This document shows positions 16,198-26,678 of a stretch of 64,000 nucleotides of DNA, piece by piece. Within the stretch, counting starts at the first letter, position 1; every line of letters begins with the position of its first letter. This DNA comes from Pseudomonas sp. ICMP 561. GTDB taxonomy: Bacteria; Pseudomonadota; Gammaproteobacteria; Pseudomonadales; Pseudomonadaceae. The notes under the pieces were generated by a model. It did not search any database. It saw only the letters and a program-made list of their open reading frames with translations, and was not told where the DNA came from. The stretch covers positions 80,579-144,578 of the forward strand of contig NZ_LKBT01000007.1 of assembly GCF_002699985.1 (NCBI RefSeq), given 5' to 3'. Both the position numbers and the translations under genes were made by a program.

Positions 16198-16725
16198 TCA
16201 GCCTTTGTAGGCAGCAACCGATTTGGTGATCTCGGCACGGGCGGCGTCTGCGTTGCCCCAGCCTTCGATTTTCACCCATTTGCCTTTCTCGAGATCTTTG
16301 TAGTTCTCGAAGAAGTGCTTGATCTGCTCCAGCAGCAGTGGAGGCAGGTCGGTGTATTCCTTCACGTCGACGTACAGCTGGGACAGCTTGTCGTGTGGGA
16401 CTGCGATAACTTTGGCATCGCCGCCGCCGTCGTCGGTCATGTGCAGGATGCCGACTGGGCGGGCACGGATAACCGAACCTGGAGTAACCGGGTAAGGGGT
16501 CACAACCAGCACGTCGAGGGGGTCACCGTCGTCAGCCAGGGTGTTCGGGATGAAACCGTAGTTGGCCGGGTAGAACATCGGCGTCGCCATGAAACGGTCA
16601 ACGAACAGGCAATCGGAATCTTTGTCGATTTCGTATTTGATCGGCGCGTGGTTGGCCGGAATTTCGATCGCGACGTAGATGTCGTTCGGCAGGTCTTTAC
16701 CGGCCGGAATCTTGCTGTAGCTCAT
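16198..16725 (-). CDS. ppa: Inorganic pyrophosphatase
   Basis: A 175-residue soluble family I pyrophosphatase that splits pyrophosphate to phosphate and so drives biosynthetic reactions. The signature [14 protein letters not shown] lies near residues 66-79, with the acidic metal-binding residues intact. [30 protein letters not shown] is also typical. The length matches E. coli Ppa (176). Start: GGGGGGCAATGCCC precedes the ATG. It lies downstream of mtfA on the same strand with a 111-bp gap, so it probably has its own promoter. Confidence 0.97.
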   Translation of the reverse strand: MSYSKIPAGKDLPNDIYVAIEIPANHAPIKYEIDKDSDCLFVDRFMATPMFYPANYGFIPNTLADDGDPLDVLVVTPYPVTPGSVIRARPVGILHMTDDGGGDAKVIAVPHDKLSQLYVDVKEYTDLPPLLLEQIKHFFENYKDLEKGKWVKIEGWGNADAARAEITKSVAAYKG

Positions 16726-16836
16726 TGGGCATTGCCCCCCTTGATTGACCAGACGGCTTTGGCTGGTTACGCCAAAAAGTGGGCCGGATTATAGGCATAT
16801 TCTGTTGGTGTTGCTACGCGTGGCAGCCTGCAGGGG

Positions 16837-17649
16837 TTAGTCCTGATTCTGGTAGGAAGGTTCATCACGCTGCAGGTTTTGCAGGCGGCTGAGCGGGTCC
16901 TGACGATAGAAGGCTTTGAGCTGCTGGTAGACCGCCGGGTAGGCGTCAATCAATAGATCCGGCGCGCAGAAGAAGTATTCGCTGGTCACGGCGAAAAACT
17001 CGGCCGGGTCTTCGGCGGCGTAGGGGTCGATGGCGGTTTCGATGTCTGGATCTGCATCGAGCTGGCGGTTCATGTCGTCATAGGCGTGTTGCATGACGCT
17101 GGCCCACTGGCTGACCTGCATGTCGTCATGAAGCGGCGGCAGACCGTTGGCGTCGCCGTTGAGCATGTCGAGTTTGTGCGCCAGTTCGTGGATCACCAGG
17201 TTATAAGGCTCCCAGTTGCCGCTGGACAACACGCCGGGCAGGGCGAGGATGACCGGGCCTTGCTGCCAGGCTTCGCCGCTGTGCTCACCGTCCCACTCGT
17301 GCTCGATGCCGCTGGGATCGCGATGGCGCTGCGGGCTGACGAAGTCGTCGGGGTAGATCACCAGTTCGTGAAAGCCCTGATACCAGTTCAGGTCGCCAAG
17401 GTTGAGCAATGGCAGTTGCGCCTGCGCGGCGAGATGCAGGCGCTGTTCGTCACTGAACTCAACGCCCGGCAGGCAGGTGATGTGCTTGTCTTGCAGGAAC
17501 AGCACGCTGTTTTCAAGCAGCAGGGCGTCTTGCTCGGCGCTCAGGCCATCAAGGATTGGCAAACCCTGACGCACCCGCTGCCACAGTTCGGCGGCAACGG
17601 GGCTTTTGGCCAGCCTGCGTTGCCGACGCCATTGGCTGAATGACCACAT
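16837..17649 (-). CDS. mtfA: MtfA-family zinc metallopeptidase
   Basis: A 270-residue M90-type peptidase. HELAHKLD at residues 154-161 gives the two zinc His and the catalytic Glu, and a downstream EDPAEFFAVTSEYFF supplies the third ligand region. In E. coli MtfA binds the repressor Mlc and affects glucose uptake. In Pseudomonas the substrate is less clear. It has no signal peptide, so it acts in the cytoplasm. It starts 3 bp from the end of the dedA gene, so the two are co-transcribed. Confidence 0.93.
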   Translation of the reverse strand: MWSFSQWRRQRRLAKSPVAAELWQRVRQGLPILDGLSAEQDALLLENSVLFLQDKHITCLPGVEFSDEQRLHLAAQAQLPLLNLGDLNWYQGFHELVIYPDDFVSPQRHRDPSGIEHEWDGEHSGEAWQQGPVILALPGVLSSGNWEPYNLVIHELAHKLDMLNGDANGLPPLHDDMQVSQWASVMQHAYDDMNRQLDADPDIETAIDPYAAEDPAEFFAVTSEYFFCAPDLLIDAYPAVYQQLKAFYRQDPLSRLQNLQRDEPSYQNQD

Positions 17650-17652
17650 CCC

Positions 17653-18300
17653 TTAGCGGGCGTCCGCCGAGCGAGTCATGCGACCGCGAACCACGCTGAT
17701 GATCATCGGCAGCAGCGAGATCACGATGATCGCCAACACCAATACCGACAGATTCTTCTTGATGAACGGTACGTTGCCAAAGAAGTAGCCGAGGGTGACC
17801 AGGCTGCCGACCCACAACACCGAGCCCAGCACACTGAAGCCGAGGAAGCGCGGGTAATGCATTTTGCCGACGCCAGCGACGAAGGGCGCAAAGGTGCGAA
17901 TGATCGGCAGGAAGCGCGCGAGGGTGACGGTCTTGCCGCCATGTCGGTCGTAGAACTCGTGGGTGCGGACCAGATAGTCGCGGCGGAAAATCTTCGAGTT
18001 AGAGTTCTGAAAGAGTTTTTCCCCTACGGTGCGGCCAATGATGTAGTTGGTGCTGTCACCAAGGATCGCCGCCGCCATCAGCAGGCATGCCAGCAATACA
18101 GGATCCATGGCGCCACCGGCGGCTACCGCGCCAGCAATGAACAGCAACGAATCACCCGGCAGGAACGGCATGACCACCAGACCGGTTTCGCAAAAAATCA
18201 CCAGAAACAGGATCGCGTAGACCCAGGTGCCATAGTTGGTTACGAGTAAATCGAGGTACACATCCAAGTGCAGAATCAGGTCGAGCGGGTTGAAATCCAT
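17653..18300 (-). CDS. DedA-family membrane protein
   Basis: A 215-residue inner-membrane protein with the SNARE-associated/DedA domain. Hydrophobic segments lie near residues 20-45, 50-75, 135-165 and 170-195. The family motifs PFLPGDSLLFIAGAVAA and the F-hRx(h)P-like stretch ARFLPIIRTFAPFVAGVGKM are present. DedA proteins are linked to lipid-carrier flipping and membrane homeostasis. I chose the ATG at 18300 (MDFNPLDL), the usual start, over 18336. It lies upstream of mtfA. A second DedA domain occurs in the fusion gene at 31.5-32.8 kb. Confidence 0.92.
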   Translation of the reverse strand: MDFNPLDLILHLDVYLDLLVTNYGTWVYAILFLVIFCETGLVVMPFLPGDSLLFIAGAVAAGGAMDPVLLACLLMAAAILGDSTNYIIGRTVGEKLFQNSNSKIFRRDYLVRTHEFYDRHGGKTVTLARFLPIIRTFAPFVAGVGKMHYPRFLGFSVLGSVLWVGSLVTLGYFFGNVPFIKKNLSVLVLAIIVISLLPMIISVVRGRMTRSADAR

Positions 18301-18403
18301 GTATGGCACCAATAGCGGAGACCCAGACCGGGTCACGTGCGGAAGTAACTACTGAGGAGGTTGCGGCGGGATTATAGAAGCAGAATGTTGATCGGGGGGG
18401 ATA

Positions 18404-18493
18404 TGTTGGAGCGAGGCTTGCCCGCGATGAGCGATTGCGCGGTCTGTCTGGCGTAACTCCGCGCCTGAATCGCGAGAAAGCTCTGCTCCCGCA
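18404..18493. repeat. Degenerate REP doublet
   Basis: The left arm TGTTGGAGCGAGGCTTGCCC is intact. The right arm (ATCGCGAGAAAGCTCTGCTC) has several mismatches. Confidence 0.6.
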
Positions 18494-18563
18494 AGAAGTA
18501 ACGGTGGAATTCGGTCCCTGTTGTCATGTGGCAAAGCTCATCTTGAGCCTGGACACCGCACTG

Positions 18564-18653
18564 GTGGGAGCGAATTCATTCGCGAAGAGGGCGGTACATT
18601 CAATACATTTGTGTCGCGTGCGCTACCGCCTTCGCGAATGAATTCGCTCCCAC
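18564..18653. repeat. REP doublet
   Basis: Arms GTGGGAGCGAATTCATTCGC and reverse complement, extended by GGGCGGTA / TACCGCC. The same subfamily recurs at 45320-45411. Confidence 0.85.
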
Positions 18654-18675
18654 AAAGTAGATTCCTATAACCGTT

Positions 18676-19134
18676 TCAATCCTCACTGATCGGCAGAACG
18701 TAATTCTTGAACTGGGTGTCTTCGCGAAACCCGATGGATTCGTATACCTTTTGCGCCACTTCGTTGTTGCTGCTGGTCGATACGCGCATGCGGACGGCCT
18801 GGGTGTCTTTGGCCATTTTCTTTGCGGTACGCATCAGGTGGTCGGCCACCAGTTGGCGACGGGCATCTTCGGCGACATAGATGTCGTTGAGGATCCACAC
18901 GCGTTTCAGCGACAGCGAAGAATAGCTCGGATACAGCTGACAAAAGCCCAGCAGCTTTTTGTCATCGTCGGCAGCCAGCGCCAGGTAGATCACTGATTCA
19001 TCCCGGCTCAGGCGTTTTTCGAGGAAGGCGCGGGACGAATCCGGAAACGGCAGTTCGCCATAGAACTCGCGGTATTTGACGAATAGCGGGGCTAGCAGGT
19101 CCAGGTGTTCCAGTGTGGCTTTAACGATCCGCAT
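18676..19134 (-). CDS. GNAT-family N-acetyltransferase
   Basis: A 152-residue acetyl-CoA-dependent acetyltransferase. The central beta strand LGFCQLYPSYSSLSLKRVWILNDIYV is followed by the CoA-binding loop region ARRQLVADHLMRTAKKMA, then the last strand VRMRVSTSSNNEVAQKVYESIGFRED. The substrate cannot be told. It lies downstream of eutC on the same strand with an 88-bp gap and may be read with the eut genes, although it also stands alone in many genomes. Confidence 0.9.
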   Translation of the reverse strand: MRIVKATLEHLDLLAPLFVKYREFYGELPFPDSSRAFLEKRLSRDESVIYLALAADDDKKLLGFCQLYPSYSSLSLKRVWILNDIYVAEDARRQLVADHLMRTAKKMAKDTQAVRMRVSTSSNNEVAQKVYESIGFREDTQFKNYVLPISED

Positions 19135-19222
19135 GGTTGAGCCTCAACTTCTCGATGACAAATGTTCCATCAGGCTTGCCGCCCGATGCTGCCGAATGAG
19201 TTTAGAAAGCGCAATCTAATGC

Positions 19223-20074
19223 TCAGTCCGATGGCCCTGCCAGTAGAAAGTTGCCTTTCGTGTTCAACGGCTCATCGGATTCCAGGCTGTTGAGTTGCGC
19301 GTCGTCCTTGAGATTGACCCCGGATATACCCCGCGTGCAGGCCTCTCGCATCAAGTAAAGCAGACGATGCGCGGCCATTGCGTAACTCAGCCCTTCAAGT
19401 CGTACATTCGAGATGCAATTGCGGTGCGCGTCATTGAGACCGACTTTGGGGGCGTAGGTGAAATACAGCCCCAAACTGTCTGGCGAGCTGAGGCCGGGAC
19501 GTTCGCCGATCAGGATCACCGACATTTTCGCCCCGAGCAATTCGCCGATTTCGTCAGCAATCGCGACCCGGCCTTGTTCCACCAGAATCACCGGTGAAAG
19601 CGTCCAGCCTTCGGCGCTGGCCAGTTCTTCCATGCGCGCCAGAAACGGCACCGTGTGGCGATGTACGGCCAGAGCCGACAATCCATCGGCGACCACTACA
19701 GCCACATCAATCCCGCCGGGATGTGCCGCTGCGTAATCGCGAAGGGTTTGCGCGGAAGCCTCGTCCAGACGACGGCCCTTGTCCGGGCGTTGCAGGTAGC
19801 TGTCGCGGTCGGTTGCGGCGCTGTGTAAATGCAGGGTCTCGCGGTTTTTGGCGGTCAGTTGTTCGCTGAGCGCTGCGTGATCGAACGGCAAATGCACGGC
19901 ATCCCGAGCCTGCGCGTGGGCAAACTGGAAATCCAGTTGCGCACTGGTGGGCAGGCTGGTACCGGTGCGGCCCAGGGCGATTCGCGCGGGTGTCAGGCGG
20001 CGCAGTTCCAGCCATGGGTTTGGCGTGTTGTCGGGTCTGCTTTCAGGGAGATCGTCCATCAACTCGTCACTCAT
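19223..20074 (-). CDS. eutC: Ethanolamine ammonia-lyase small subunit
   Basis: A 283-residue subunit that, with EutB, converts ethanolamine to acetaldehyde and ammonia using adenosylcobalamin. Typical stretches are [20 protein letters not shown] near the N-terminus, [37 protein letters not shown], and [19 protein letters not shown] near the C-terminus. Its start overlaps the eutB stop by 4 bp (ATGA), so the two are translationally coupled. No microcompartment genes, activator or permease lie beside it. Confidence 0.96.
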   Translation of the reverse strand: MSDELMDDLPESRPDNTPNPWLELRRLTPARIALGRTGTSLPTSAQLDFQFAHAQARDAVHLPFDHAALSEQLTAKNRETLHLHSAATDRDSYLQRPDKGRRLDEASAQTLRDYAAAHPGGIDVAVVVADGLSALAVHRHTVPFLARMEELASAEGWTLSPVILVEQGRVAIADEIGELLGAKMSVILIGERPGLSSPDSLGLYFTYAPKVGLNDAHRNCISNVRLEGLSYAMAAHRLLYLMREACTRGISGVNLKDDAQLNSLESDEPLNTKGNFLLAGPSD

Positions 20075-21465
20075 GCCAGGTGCGCCAAGGCGTTGCGAAA
20101 GGCGGGCGGCAGGCTGTCACCGAAGCGTATACGGCCATCGGCCTGGGTGAAGATGCCCATTTTTTCCAGCCAGGCTTCGTATTCCGGTGCTGCACGCAGG
20201 CCCAGTGTTTGCCGGGCGTAGAGTGCGTCGTGGAACGAGGTGGTCTGGTAGTTGAGCATGATGTCGTCAGAGCCGGGGATGCCCATGATGAAATTGATGC
20301 CCGCCACGCCCAACAGCGTCAGCAGGGTATCCATGTCGTCCTGATCGGCTTCGGCGTGGTTGGTGTAGCAAATGTCGCAACCCATGGGCACACCCAGCAG
20401 CTTGCCGCAGAAGTGATCTTCAAGCCCGGCGCGGATGATCTGTTTGCCGTTGTAGAGATATTCCGGGCCGATGAAACCGACCACGGTGTTGACCAGAAAC
20501 GGGTTGAAGTGCCGGGCCACGGCGTAGGCGCGGGTTTCGCAGGTTTGTTGATCGAGGCCGTGATGGGCGTTGGCCGACAGTGCGCTGCCCTGACCTGTCT
20601 CGAAATACATCAGGTTCTGGCCCAGCGTGCCGCGATTGAGGCTCAACCCCGCTTCATAACCTTCCTGCAACAGATTGAGGTTGATGCCGAAACTGGAGTT
20701 GGCCGCTTCGGTGCCGGTAATCGACTGGAAGACCAGGTCCACCGGTACGCCGCGGTTGATGACTTCAATCGAGGTGGTGACGTGGGTCAGCACACAGGCC
20801 TGGGTCGGGATTTCATAGCGCTGGATGATTGCGTCGAGCATTTCCAGCAGGGCGACGATGGACGAGGTGCTGTCCGTGGCCGGGTTGATGCCAATCATGG
20901 CGTCGCCGTTACCGTACAGCAGACCGTCGAGAATGCTTGCCGCGATACCTGAAGGTTCGTCGGTAGGGTGATTGGGTTGCAGGCGTGTCGACAGTCGACC
21001 GCGCAGGCCCAGAGTGCCGCGAAACTTTGTGACCACACGAATCTTCTGCGCCACCAGTACCAGGTCCTGAACGCGCATGATCTTCGACACAGCAGCGGCC
21101 ATTTCCGGCGTCAGGCCAGGGGCGAGGGCGCGCAGGCTGGCTTCGTCGGCTTTATCGCTGAGCAACCAGTCACGGAAACCGCCGACAGTCAGATGGCTGA
21201 CGGGGGCGAAAGCCAGTGTGTCGTGGGTGTCGATGATCAGTCGGGTGACTTCGTCCTGTTCATACGGGATCAGCGCTTCTTCAAGGAAGTGCTTGAGGGG
21301 AATATCAGCCAGCGCCATTTGCGCGGCAACCCGTTCGCCATCATTGAGCGCCGCTACGCCCGCCAGAAAATCCCCGGAGCGCGCCGGACTGGCCTTGGCC
21401 ATGACGTCTTTGAGGCTATCAAAGCGATACGTCTGTGCGCCGACGGAGTGGGAAAAGCTTGCCAT
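20071..21465 (-). CDS. eutB: Ethanolamine ammonia-lyase large subunit
   Basis: A 464-residue catalytic subunit of ethanolamine ammonia-lyase, a TIM barrel that binds the substrate and the adenosyl group of B12. [24 protein letters not shown] and [31 protein letters not shown] are family signatures, and the length matches EutB (about 453-465). It is the first gene of the eutBC pair. Position upstream of an aldehyde dehydrogenase that can oxidise acetaldehyde fits ethanolamine use as a nitrogen and carbon source. Start: ATG at 21465 with GGAG (TCATGGAGATTCTGT) about 9 bases upstream. Confidence 0.96.
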   Translation of the reverse strand: MASFSHSVGAQTYRFDSLKDVMAKASPARSGDFLAGVAALNDGERVAAQMALADIPLKHFLEEALIPYEQDEVTRLIIDTHDTLAFAPVSHLTVGGFRDWLLSDKADEASLRALAPGLTPEMAAAVSKIMRVQDLVLVAQKIRVVTKFRGTLGLRGRLSTRLQPNHPTDEPSGIAASILDGLLYGNGDAMIGINPATDSTSSIVALLEMLDAIIQRYEIPTQACVLTHVTTSIEVINRGVPVDLVFQSITGTEAANSSFGINLNLLQEGYEAGLSLNRGTLGQNLMYFETGQGSALSANAHHGLDQQTCETRAYAVARHFNPFLVNTVVGFIGPEYLYNGKQIIRAGLEDHFCGKLLGVPMGCDICYTNHAEADQDDMDTLLTLLGVAGINFIMGIPGSDDIMLNYQTTSFHDALYARQTLGLRAAPEYEAWLEKMGIFTQADGRIRFGDSLPPAFRNALAHLA

Positions 21466-21648
21466 ACAGAATCTCCATGACGCCCCGGTTCAAATACGGG
21501 GCGAAGGCAGCAAAGTAAGCAATTAATACTCCATCACGGGCCAAGGTGCCAATTACCGGGGGCGGCGTGTCGTGAATGCAGTGGGTGGCGGCGTTTTGTG
21601 AACTGTTTTGGGGCGTTAAGCTCTCTGTGAACTGGAATGCAATCCTTC

Positions 21649-21739
21649 CTGTGGGAGCTGAGCTAGCTCGCGATAAGGCTGGACACGGTTCACTTCAGAT
21701 CGCATCCAGCCTTATCGCGAGCAAGCTCAGCTCCCACAG
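21649..21739. repeat. Long-armed REP doublet
   Basis: The 35-bp arms, CTGTGGGAGCTGAGCTAGCTC... to CTGGA and reverse complement, differ at very few positions and are separated by about 20 bp. Confidence 0.85.
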
Positions 21740-21751
21740 GGATTGGGGGTG

Positions 21752-21789
21752 GCTCCAAAAACACCAATGGCCTCCGAAGAGGCCATTGG
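21752..21789 (-). terminator. Terminator of the aldehyde dehydrogenase gene
   Basis: The perfect 11-bp stem CCAATGGCCTC / GAGGCCATTGG with loop TTCG is followed on the minus strand by TGTTTTTGG, 18 bp past the stop at 21807. Confidence 0.92.
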
Positions 21790-21806
21790 CAGTCAATCAA
21801 CCCGTC

Positions 21807-23327
21807 TTAGAAAAAGCCCAGCGGGTTGGTGTCGTAGCTCACCAGCAGGTTCTTGGTCTGTTGGTAATGCTCAAGCGCGACTTTGTGGGTTTCGCGGCCA
21901 ACACCGGACTTCTTATAGCCACCGAACGCCGCGTGCGCTGGATACAGGTGATAGCAGTTGGTCCACACACGACCAGCCTTGATCGCACGGCCCACGCGGT
22001 AGGCGCGGTTGATGTCCCGCGTCCACAGGCCCGCACCCAGGCCGAACTCGGTGTCGTTGGCGATGGCCACTGCTTCGGCTTCATCCTTGAAGGTAGTCAC
22101 GCTGACCACCGGACCGAAGATTTCCTCCTGAAAGACGCGCATCTTGTTGTTGCCTTTGAGCAGCGTCGGCTGGATGTAGTAACCGGTTGCCAGATCGCCT
22201 TCCAGTTTCTCCACTTTGCCACCCGTCAGCAGCTCGGCACCTTCGCCCTGGGCGATTTCCAGATAAGAGAGGATTTTGTCGAACTGCTGCTGCGAAGCTT
22301 GCGCACCGACCATGGTGTCGGTGTCCAGCGGGTCGCCGCGTTTGATCTTCAGGACCTTCTTCATCACCACTTCCATGAACTGCGGGTAGATCGACTCCTG
22401 TACCAGCGCGCGGGAAGGGCAAGTGCAGACTTCGCCCTGATTGAAGAACGCCAGCACCACGCCTTCAGCAGCTTTTTCGATGAACTCGGGCTCGGCGTTC
22501 ATGATGTCTTCGAAGAAGATATTCGGCGACTTGCCGCCCAGCTCGACGGTGGACGGAATAATGTTATCCGCCGCCAGCTTCATGATGTGCGAGCCCACCG
22601 GGGTCGAGCCGGTGAAGGCGATCTTGGCGATGCGCTTGCTGCTGGCCAGGGCTTCGCCCGCTTCACGGCCATAACCCTGCACGATGTTGAGTACGCCGGG
22701 CGGCAGCAGGTCGCCGATCAGTTCAACCAGCACGCTGATACCCAGCGGGGTTTGTTCGGCAGGTTTGAGAACTACGCAGTTACCGGCAGCCAAGGCTGGG
22801 GCGAGCTTCCAGGCGGCCATCAGGATCGGGAAGTTCCAAGGGATGATCTGCCCGACCACGCCCAGCGGTTCATGAATGTGATAAGCCACAGTATTACCGT
22901 CAATCTCGGCTGCGGTGCCTTCCTGAGCGCGTAGTACGCCTGCGAAGTAACGGAAGTGATCGACTGCCAGCGGGATGTCGGCATTCAGGGTTTCGCGGAT
23001 GGCCTTGCCGTTGTCCCAGGTTTCAGTGATCGCCAGGATTTCGAGATTCTGCTCGATACGGTCGGCGATTTTCAGCAGGGTCAGTGAGCGCGCCTGAACA
23101 GAGGTCGATCCCCAGGCGTCGGCGGCGGCATGAGCAGCGTCCAGGGCTTTGTCGATGTCTTCGGCCGTAGAGCGCGGGAAATCAGCGATGGGCTTGCCGG
23201 TAATCGGCGAGGTATTGGTGAAATATTGACCTTTGACCGGCGCAACGAACTCGCCGCCAATATAGTTACCGTAGCGCTCTTTGAAGTTGACCAGAGCGCC
23301 TTCAGTACCGGGGTGTGCGTAACGCAT
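21807..23327 (-). CDS. NAD-dependent (acet)aldehyde dehydrogenase, ExaC-like
   Basis: A 506-residue class of ALDH similar in length and layout to Pseudomonas ExaC. It has the cofactor site ([31 protein letters not shown]), general-base Glu in [11 protein letters not shown], and catalytic Cys in [17 protein letters not shown] chose the ATG at 23327, which has AGGAGAAATCACC upstream. The longer frame has no ribosome site and would add 59 residues not seen in the family. It oxidises acetaldehyde and other aldehydes to acids. It lies 341 bp upstream of eutB on the same strand, separated by its own terminator, a REP and the eut promoter region. Confidence 0.94.
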   Translation of the reverse strand: MRYAHPGTEGALVNFKERYGNYIGGEFVAPVKGQYFTNTSPITGKPIADFPRSTAEDIDKALDAAHAAADAWGSTSVQARSLTLLKIADRIEQNLEILAITETWDNGKAIRETLNADIPLAVDHFRYFAGVLRAQEGTAAEIDGNTVAYHIHEPLGVVGQIIPWNFPILMAAWKLAPALAAGNCVVLKPAEQTPLGISVLVELIGDLLPPGVLNIVQGYGREAGEALASSKRIAKIAFTGSTPVGSHIMKLAADNIIPSTVELGGKSPNIFFEDIMNAEPEFIEKAAEGVVLAFFNQGEVCTCPSRALVQESIYPQFMEVVMKKVLKIKRGDPLDTDTMVGAQASQQQFDKILSYLEIAQGEGAELLTGGKVEKLEGDLATGYYIQPTLLKGNNKMRVFQEEIFGPVVSVTTFKDEAEAVAIANDTEFGLGAGLWTRDINRAYRVGRAIKAGRVWTNCYHLYPAHAAFGGYKKSGVGRETHKVALEHYQQTKNLLVSYDTNPLGFF

Positions 23328-23429
23328 GGTGATTTCTCCTGATTTTTTGTTGTTGGGAGAGCTGACAAGACAGTAGCTCCGAATCGTGCGGTTGTTCAAG
23401 CGTAGAGCAAAGGGTGCAAATACGCTTTT

Positions 23430-23516
23430 GTAGGAGCGCGCTTGCCCGCGATGCAATTTCGACTTCGACATGTGTGTAGGCCGACACAATGCTGTCGCGG
23501 GCAAGCGCGCTCCTAC
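23430..23516. repeat. REP doublet
   Basis: Arms GTAGGAGCGCGCTTGCCCGC and reverse complement ending at 23516, in the divergent gap between the dehydrogenase and mpl. Confidence 0.85.
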
Positions 23517-23585
23517 CGGGTGTTGATACTAAGTGCCATTTCACCCTCTGTGAGCTAACCTGCGCGGATGTTTTAAGAGGTGGTC

Positions 23586-24935
23586 ATGCATATTCATATC
23601 CTTGGTATTTGCGGCACGTTCATGGGCTCTCTGGCGGTGCTCGCCAAAGAGTTGGGACATCGGGTGACCGGTTCCGACGCCAACGTCTATCCGCCGATGA
23701 GCACTCAATTGCAGGCTCAGGGCATCGAGCTGACGCAGGGTTACGACCCGGCGCAACTGGACCCTGCGCCGGATGTGGTGGTGATTGGCAACGCGCTGTC
23801 GCGTGGCAACCCTGCCGTTGAATATGTGCTCAATAAAGGTTTGCCGTATGTGTCCGGCCCACAATGGCTGGCCGATCACGTGCTGCAAGGCCGTTGGGTG
23901 CTGGCGGTCGCGGGCACCCACGGCAAGACCACCACCAGCAGCATGCTCGCCTGGGTGCTGGAACACGCGGGCATGAGCCCCGGTTTCCTGATTGGTGGTG
24001 TACCGCAGAACTTCGCGGTGTCGGCCCGCTTGGGCGGCACGCCGTTCTTCGTGGTCGAAGCCGACGAGTACGACAGCGCCTTCTTCGACAAACGCTCCAA
24101 GTTCGTTCATTACCGTCCACGCACCGCGATCCTCAATAATCTTGAGTTCGATCACGCTGACATCTTCCCCGATCTGCCTGCTATCGAACGCCAGTTCCAC
24201 CATTTGGTGCGGACTATCCCAAGCGAAGGCCTGGTCATTCATCCGACCACCGAGCCCGCGCTGACCCGCGTGATTCAGATGGGCTGCTGGACGCCGGTGC
24301 AAACCACCGGCCAGGGCGGTCAGTGGCAAGCGCGTTTGTTGCGCGAGGACGGTTCGCAGTTCGAAGTCATTTTCGAAGGCGAAGTGCAGGGGACGGTGGA
24401 CTGGGGCATGACCGGTCAGCACAACGTTGCGAATGCCTTGGCTACGCTTGCAGCTGCACGCCATGTTGGCGTCGTACCTGCGCTGGGCGTCGAAGCCTTG
24501 AGTGTATTCAAAAGCGTCAAACGTCGCATGGAGAAAGTCGCGGAAGTGCGCGGCATTACCATCTACGACGACTTCGCTCATCATCCGACAGCAATCGCCA
24601 CCACGCTGGACGGCCTGCGCAAGAAAGTCGGTGATGCACCCTTGATCGCGATCATTGAGCCGCGCTCCAACTCCATGAAGCTCGGCGCTCACCGCGACGG
24701 TTTGCCGGAAAGCGTGCAGCAGGCTGATCAGGTGGTCTGGTACGCACCGGCCAATCTCGGTTGGGACCTGGGCGCGACCGCTGCGCAGTGTTCAGTACCG
24801 GCAGTGGTCTGTGATTCTCTTGAAGGCATTATTGCTCGCGTGAAAAGCCAGGCTCAGCCCGGTACACACGTGGTAATCATGAGCAACGGCGGCTTCGGCG
24901 GCCTGCACGGCAAACTCGCCGAGGCGCTGCAATGA
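23586..24935 (+). CDS. mpl: UDP-MurNAc:L-Ala-gamma-D-Glu-mDAP ligase
   Basis: A 449-residue Mur-ligase family enzyme that joins recycled murein tripeptide to UDP-MurNAc in the cytoplasm. The N-terminal Rossmann part begins [21 protein letters not shown], the ATP-binding P-loop is [12 protein letters not shown] near residue 110, the central-domain [11 protein letters not shown] follows, and the C-terminal domain has [11 protein letters not shown] chose the ATG at 23586 with GAGGTGG just upstream. A GTG six bases earlier is possible. Its stop overlaps the ubiX start by 4 bp, so the two are coupled. Confidence 0.96.
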   Translation: MHIHILGICGTFMGSLAVLAKELGHRVTGSDANVYPPMSTQLQAQGIELTQGYDPAQLDPAPDVVVIGNALSRGNPAVEYVLNKGLPYVSGPQWLADHVLQGRWVLAVAGTHGKTTTSSMLAWVLEHAGMSPGFLIGGVPQNFAVSARLGGTPFFVVEADEYDSAFFDKRSKFVHYRPRTAILNNLEFDHADIFPDLPAIERQFHHLVRTIPSEGLVIHPTTEPALTRVIQMGCWTPVQTTGQGGQWQARLLREDGSQFEVIFEGEVQGTVDWGMTGQHNVANALATLAAARHVGVVPALGVEALSVFKSVKRRMEKVAEVRGITIYDDFAHHPTAIATTLDGLRKKVGDAPLIAIIEPRSNSMKLGAHRDGLPESVQQADQVVWYAPANLGWDLGATAAQCSVPAVVCDSLEGIIARVKSQAQPGTHVVIMSNGGFGGLHGKLAEALQ

Positions 24936-25561
24936 GCGGCCCGGAGCGCATTACCCTGGCGATGACCGGTGCGTCCGGCGCGCAGTACGGCTTGCGGCTG
25001 CTGGACTGTCTGGTGCGTGAAGATCGGGAGGTACACTTCCTGATCTCCAAGGCCGCGCAGTTGGTGATGGCGACGGAGACCGACGTTTCGCTGCCGCCCA
25101 AGTCGGCGATGATGCAGGCCTTCCTTACCGAATACACCGGCGCTGCCGCCGGGCAGATTCGGGTGTATGGCAAAGAGGACTGGATGTCTCCGGTGGCTTC
25201 AGGCTCAGGCTCGCCCGCCGCAATGGTGGTGGTGCCGTGTTCCACCGGCTCGTTGTCGGCCATTGCGACCGGCGCTTGCAACAACCTGATCGAGCGCGCT
25301 GCTGACGTGACCCTCAAAGAGCGTCGGCAGTTGATTCTGGTCCCGCGTGAGGCGCCGTTTTCCAGCATTCACCTGGAGAACATGCTCAAGCTATCGAACA
25401 TGGGGGCTGTGATTCTGCCTGCTTCGCCGGGCTTTTATCACCAGCCGCAGACCATTGATGATCTGGTGGACTTCGTTGTGGCGCGGATTCTCAACCTGCT
25501 CAACATTCCGCAAGACATGCTGCCACGCTGGGGTGAGCATCACATGGGCGGCGATGAATAA
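24932..25561 (+). CDS. ubiX: Flavin prenyltransferase UbiX
   Basis: A 209-residue flavoprotein that prenylates FMN to the cofactor of the UbiD decarboxylase in ubiquinone synthesis. The N-terminal [16 protein letters not shown] motif binds FMN phosphate. [46 protein letters not shown] is the family core. Overlap with mpl (ATGA) and with the following lipoprotein gene makes a compact three-gene unit. Confidence 0.96.
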   Translation: MSGPERITLAMTGASGAQYGLRLLDCLVREDREVHFLISKAAQLVMATETDVSLPPKSAMMQAFLTEYTGAAAGQIRVYGKEDWMSPVASGSGSPAAMVVVPCSTGSLSAIATGACNNLIERAADVTLKERRQLILVPREAPFSSIHLENMLKLSNMGAVILPASPGFYHQPQTIDDLVDFVVARILNLLNIPQDMLPRWGEHHMGGDE

Positions 25562-25838
25562 GCTGCTGCTGATCGCGCTGGCATTGAGCCTGACGGGCTG
25601 CGCCACCGCCCGTACGCTCAATGCAGCACAGCCCGGCGCGCCAGTGGTGTACGCCGGCACGCGGCTGGATTTGTACGCGATGCAAGGTGGCTGCTGTGCA
25701 ATGGACCGCTTTGGTGCGCATGCGCCAAGCTATCCAGGGCTGGACCTTCCGGCCAGCGCGTTGCTCGATACGTTGCTGCTGCCACTGTCTCTATTGACCG
25801 CCGCAGGAGTGGGCTTTCAGGCGAGTGGTGGGTTGTAG
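25554..25838 (+). CDS. YceK/YidQ-family lipoprotein
   Basis: A 94-residue outer-membrane or periplasmic lipoprotein of unknown role. The signal peptide ends in the lipobox LTGC at residues 14-17 and then reads [24 protein letters not shown]. The stretch [19 protein letters not shown] is typical of YceK/YidQ proteins. The ATG overlaps the last eight bases of ubiX, so it is translated from the same message. Confidence 0.85.
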   Translation: MNKLLLIALALSLTGCATARTLNAAQPGAPVVYAGTRLDLYAMQGGCCAMDRFGAHAPSYPGLDLPASALLDTLLLPLSLLTAAGVGFQASGGL

Positions 25839-25862
25839 CTGATTGGCTTGAGCGCATTAATA

Positions 25863-25993
25863 CGTAGGACCGGCTTTAGCCGGGAGGACATTGTTCCGGA
25901 CCAGAAAAATACGCTGGATGTACCGGCCCTCTCCCGGCTAAAGCCGGTCCTACGGTTATATAGCGTTCGTAGGAGCGGCTTTAACCGCGAGAG
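25863..25993. repeat. REP doublet plus single REP
   Basis: Arms CGTAGGACCGGCTTTAGCCG (25863) and reverse complement ending at 25954 form a doublet. A further single REP-like hairpin of another subfamily, GTAGGAGCGGCTTTAACCGC, starts near 25968. Confidence 0.75.
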
Positions 25994-26011
25994 CATCGTT
26001 CGATAAGAACA

Positions 26012-26653
26012 TCACTTCCCCAACCGCCTTAATTCATCCGACTCCACAATCCGCACCCCGGATTGCTCTTCAAGCGCCAGACGCCATAGCGCTCTGCCCA
26101 ACGTGCACGCTTCAATCGCGCCGTATTTGCCGGGGATCAGCTTGGCCAGGGGCGCAGCAAGTTGTTCGGCCAGACGCTGGTCGCTGCGGTTGCCCACCAG
26201 CAGGGAAGGGCGGGCGATGGTCAGTTGTGGCCAGTCCTGAGCGATGAGCGCCTGTTCCATCTCACCTTTGATTCGGGTGTAGAACACGCTGGATTTCGGA
26301 TCTGCATTGATGGCGCTGATGACCAGCAAATGCCGCGCGCCGAGCTCTCGCGCGCGCTTGGCGAACGCCACGACCAGATCCAGATCGACCGCCTTGAATG
26401 CCTCCTGTGACCCTGCCTGTTTGATCGTCGTACCCAGGCAACAGAACGCGATATCGACCTGGCCACTCAAGCCAGGCAACAGCCCGCTCAGATCGCCGAC
26501 CGGGTTTTCCAGGTGTGAATGCTCAGGCACTGGCCGACGCGTCGGTGCCAATACGCGACTGATGGTGGGTTCATTGAGCAGGCGATCCAGCAAGTGTTCG
26601 CCAGTGAGACCGGTAGCTCCCGCAAGCAGGATGTGTTGAGGCGTCAAGTACAT
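26012..26653 (-). CDS. NAD(P)-binding oxidoreductase, SDR-like
   Basis: A 213-residue atypical short-chain dehydrogenase with a Rossmann nucleotide-binding site at the N-terminus ([19 protein letters not shown]). [17 protein letters not shown] and [15 protein letters not shown] are strand and loop motifs of the group, and [13 protein letters not shown] supplies a Tyr-x3-Lys-like pair. It resembles the YbjT or HTATIP2-like NAD(P)H-binding group. The substrate is unknown. It lies 25 bp downstream of the MORN-peptidase gene on the same strand, so it may be co-transcribed. Confidence 0.85.
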   Translation of the reverse strand: MYLTPQHILLAGATGLTGEHLLDRLLNEPTISRVLAPTRRPVPEHSHLENPVGDLSGLLPGLSGQVDIAFCCLGTTIKQAGSQEAFKAVDLDLVVAFAKRARELGARHLLVISAINADPKSSVFYTRIKGEMEQALIAQDWPQLTIARPSLLVGNRSDQRLAEQLAAPLAKLIPGKYGAIEACTLGRALWRLALEEQSGVRIVESDELRRLGK

Positions 26654-26678
26654 AGCATTCTCCCTTGATACCGACAGC

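Noticed and set aside
21576..22934. 452-codon plus-strand open frame inside the aldehyde dehydrogenase
   Set aside because: Antisense shadow; composition is low-complexity and it crosses a REP doublet and a terminator.
23541..24692. 383-codon minus-strand open frame opposite mpl
   Set aside because: Mpl has complete Mur-ligase motifs and correct ends; the opposite frame has none.
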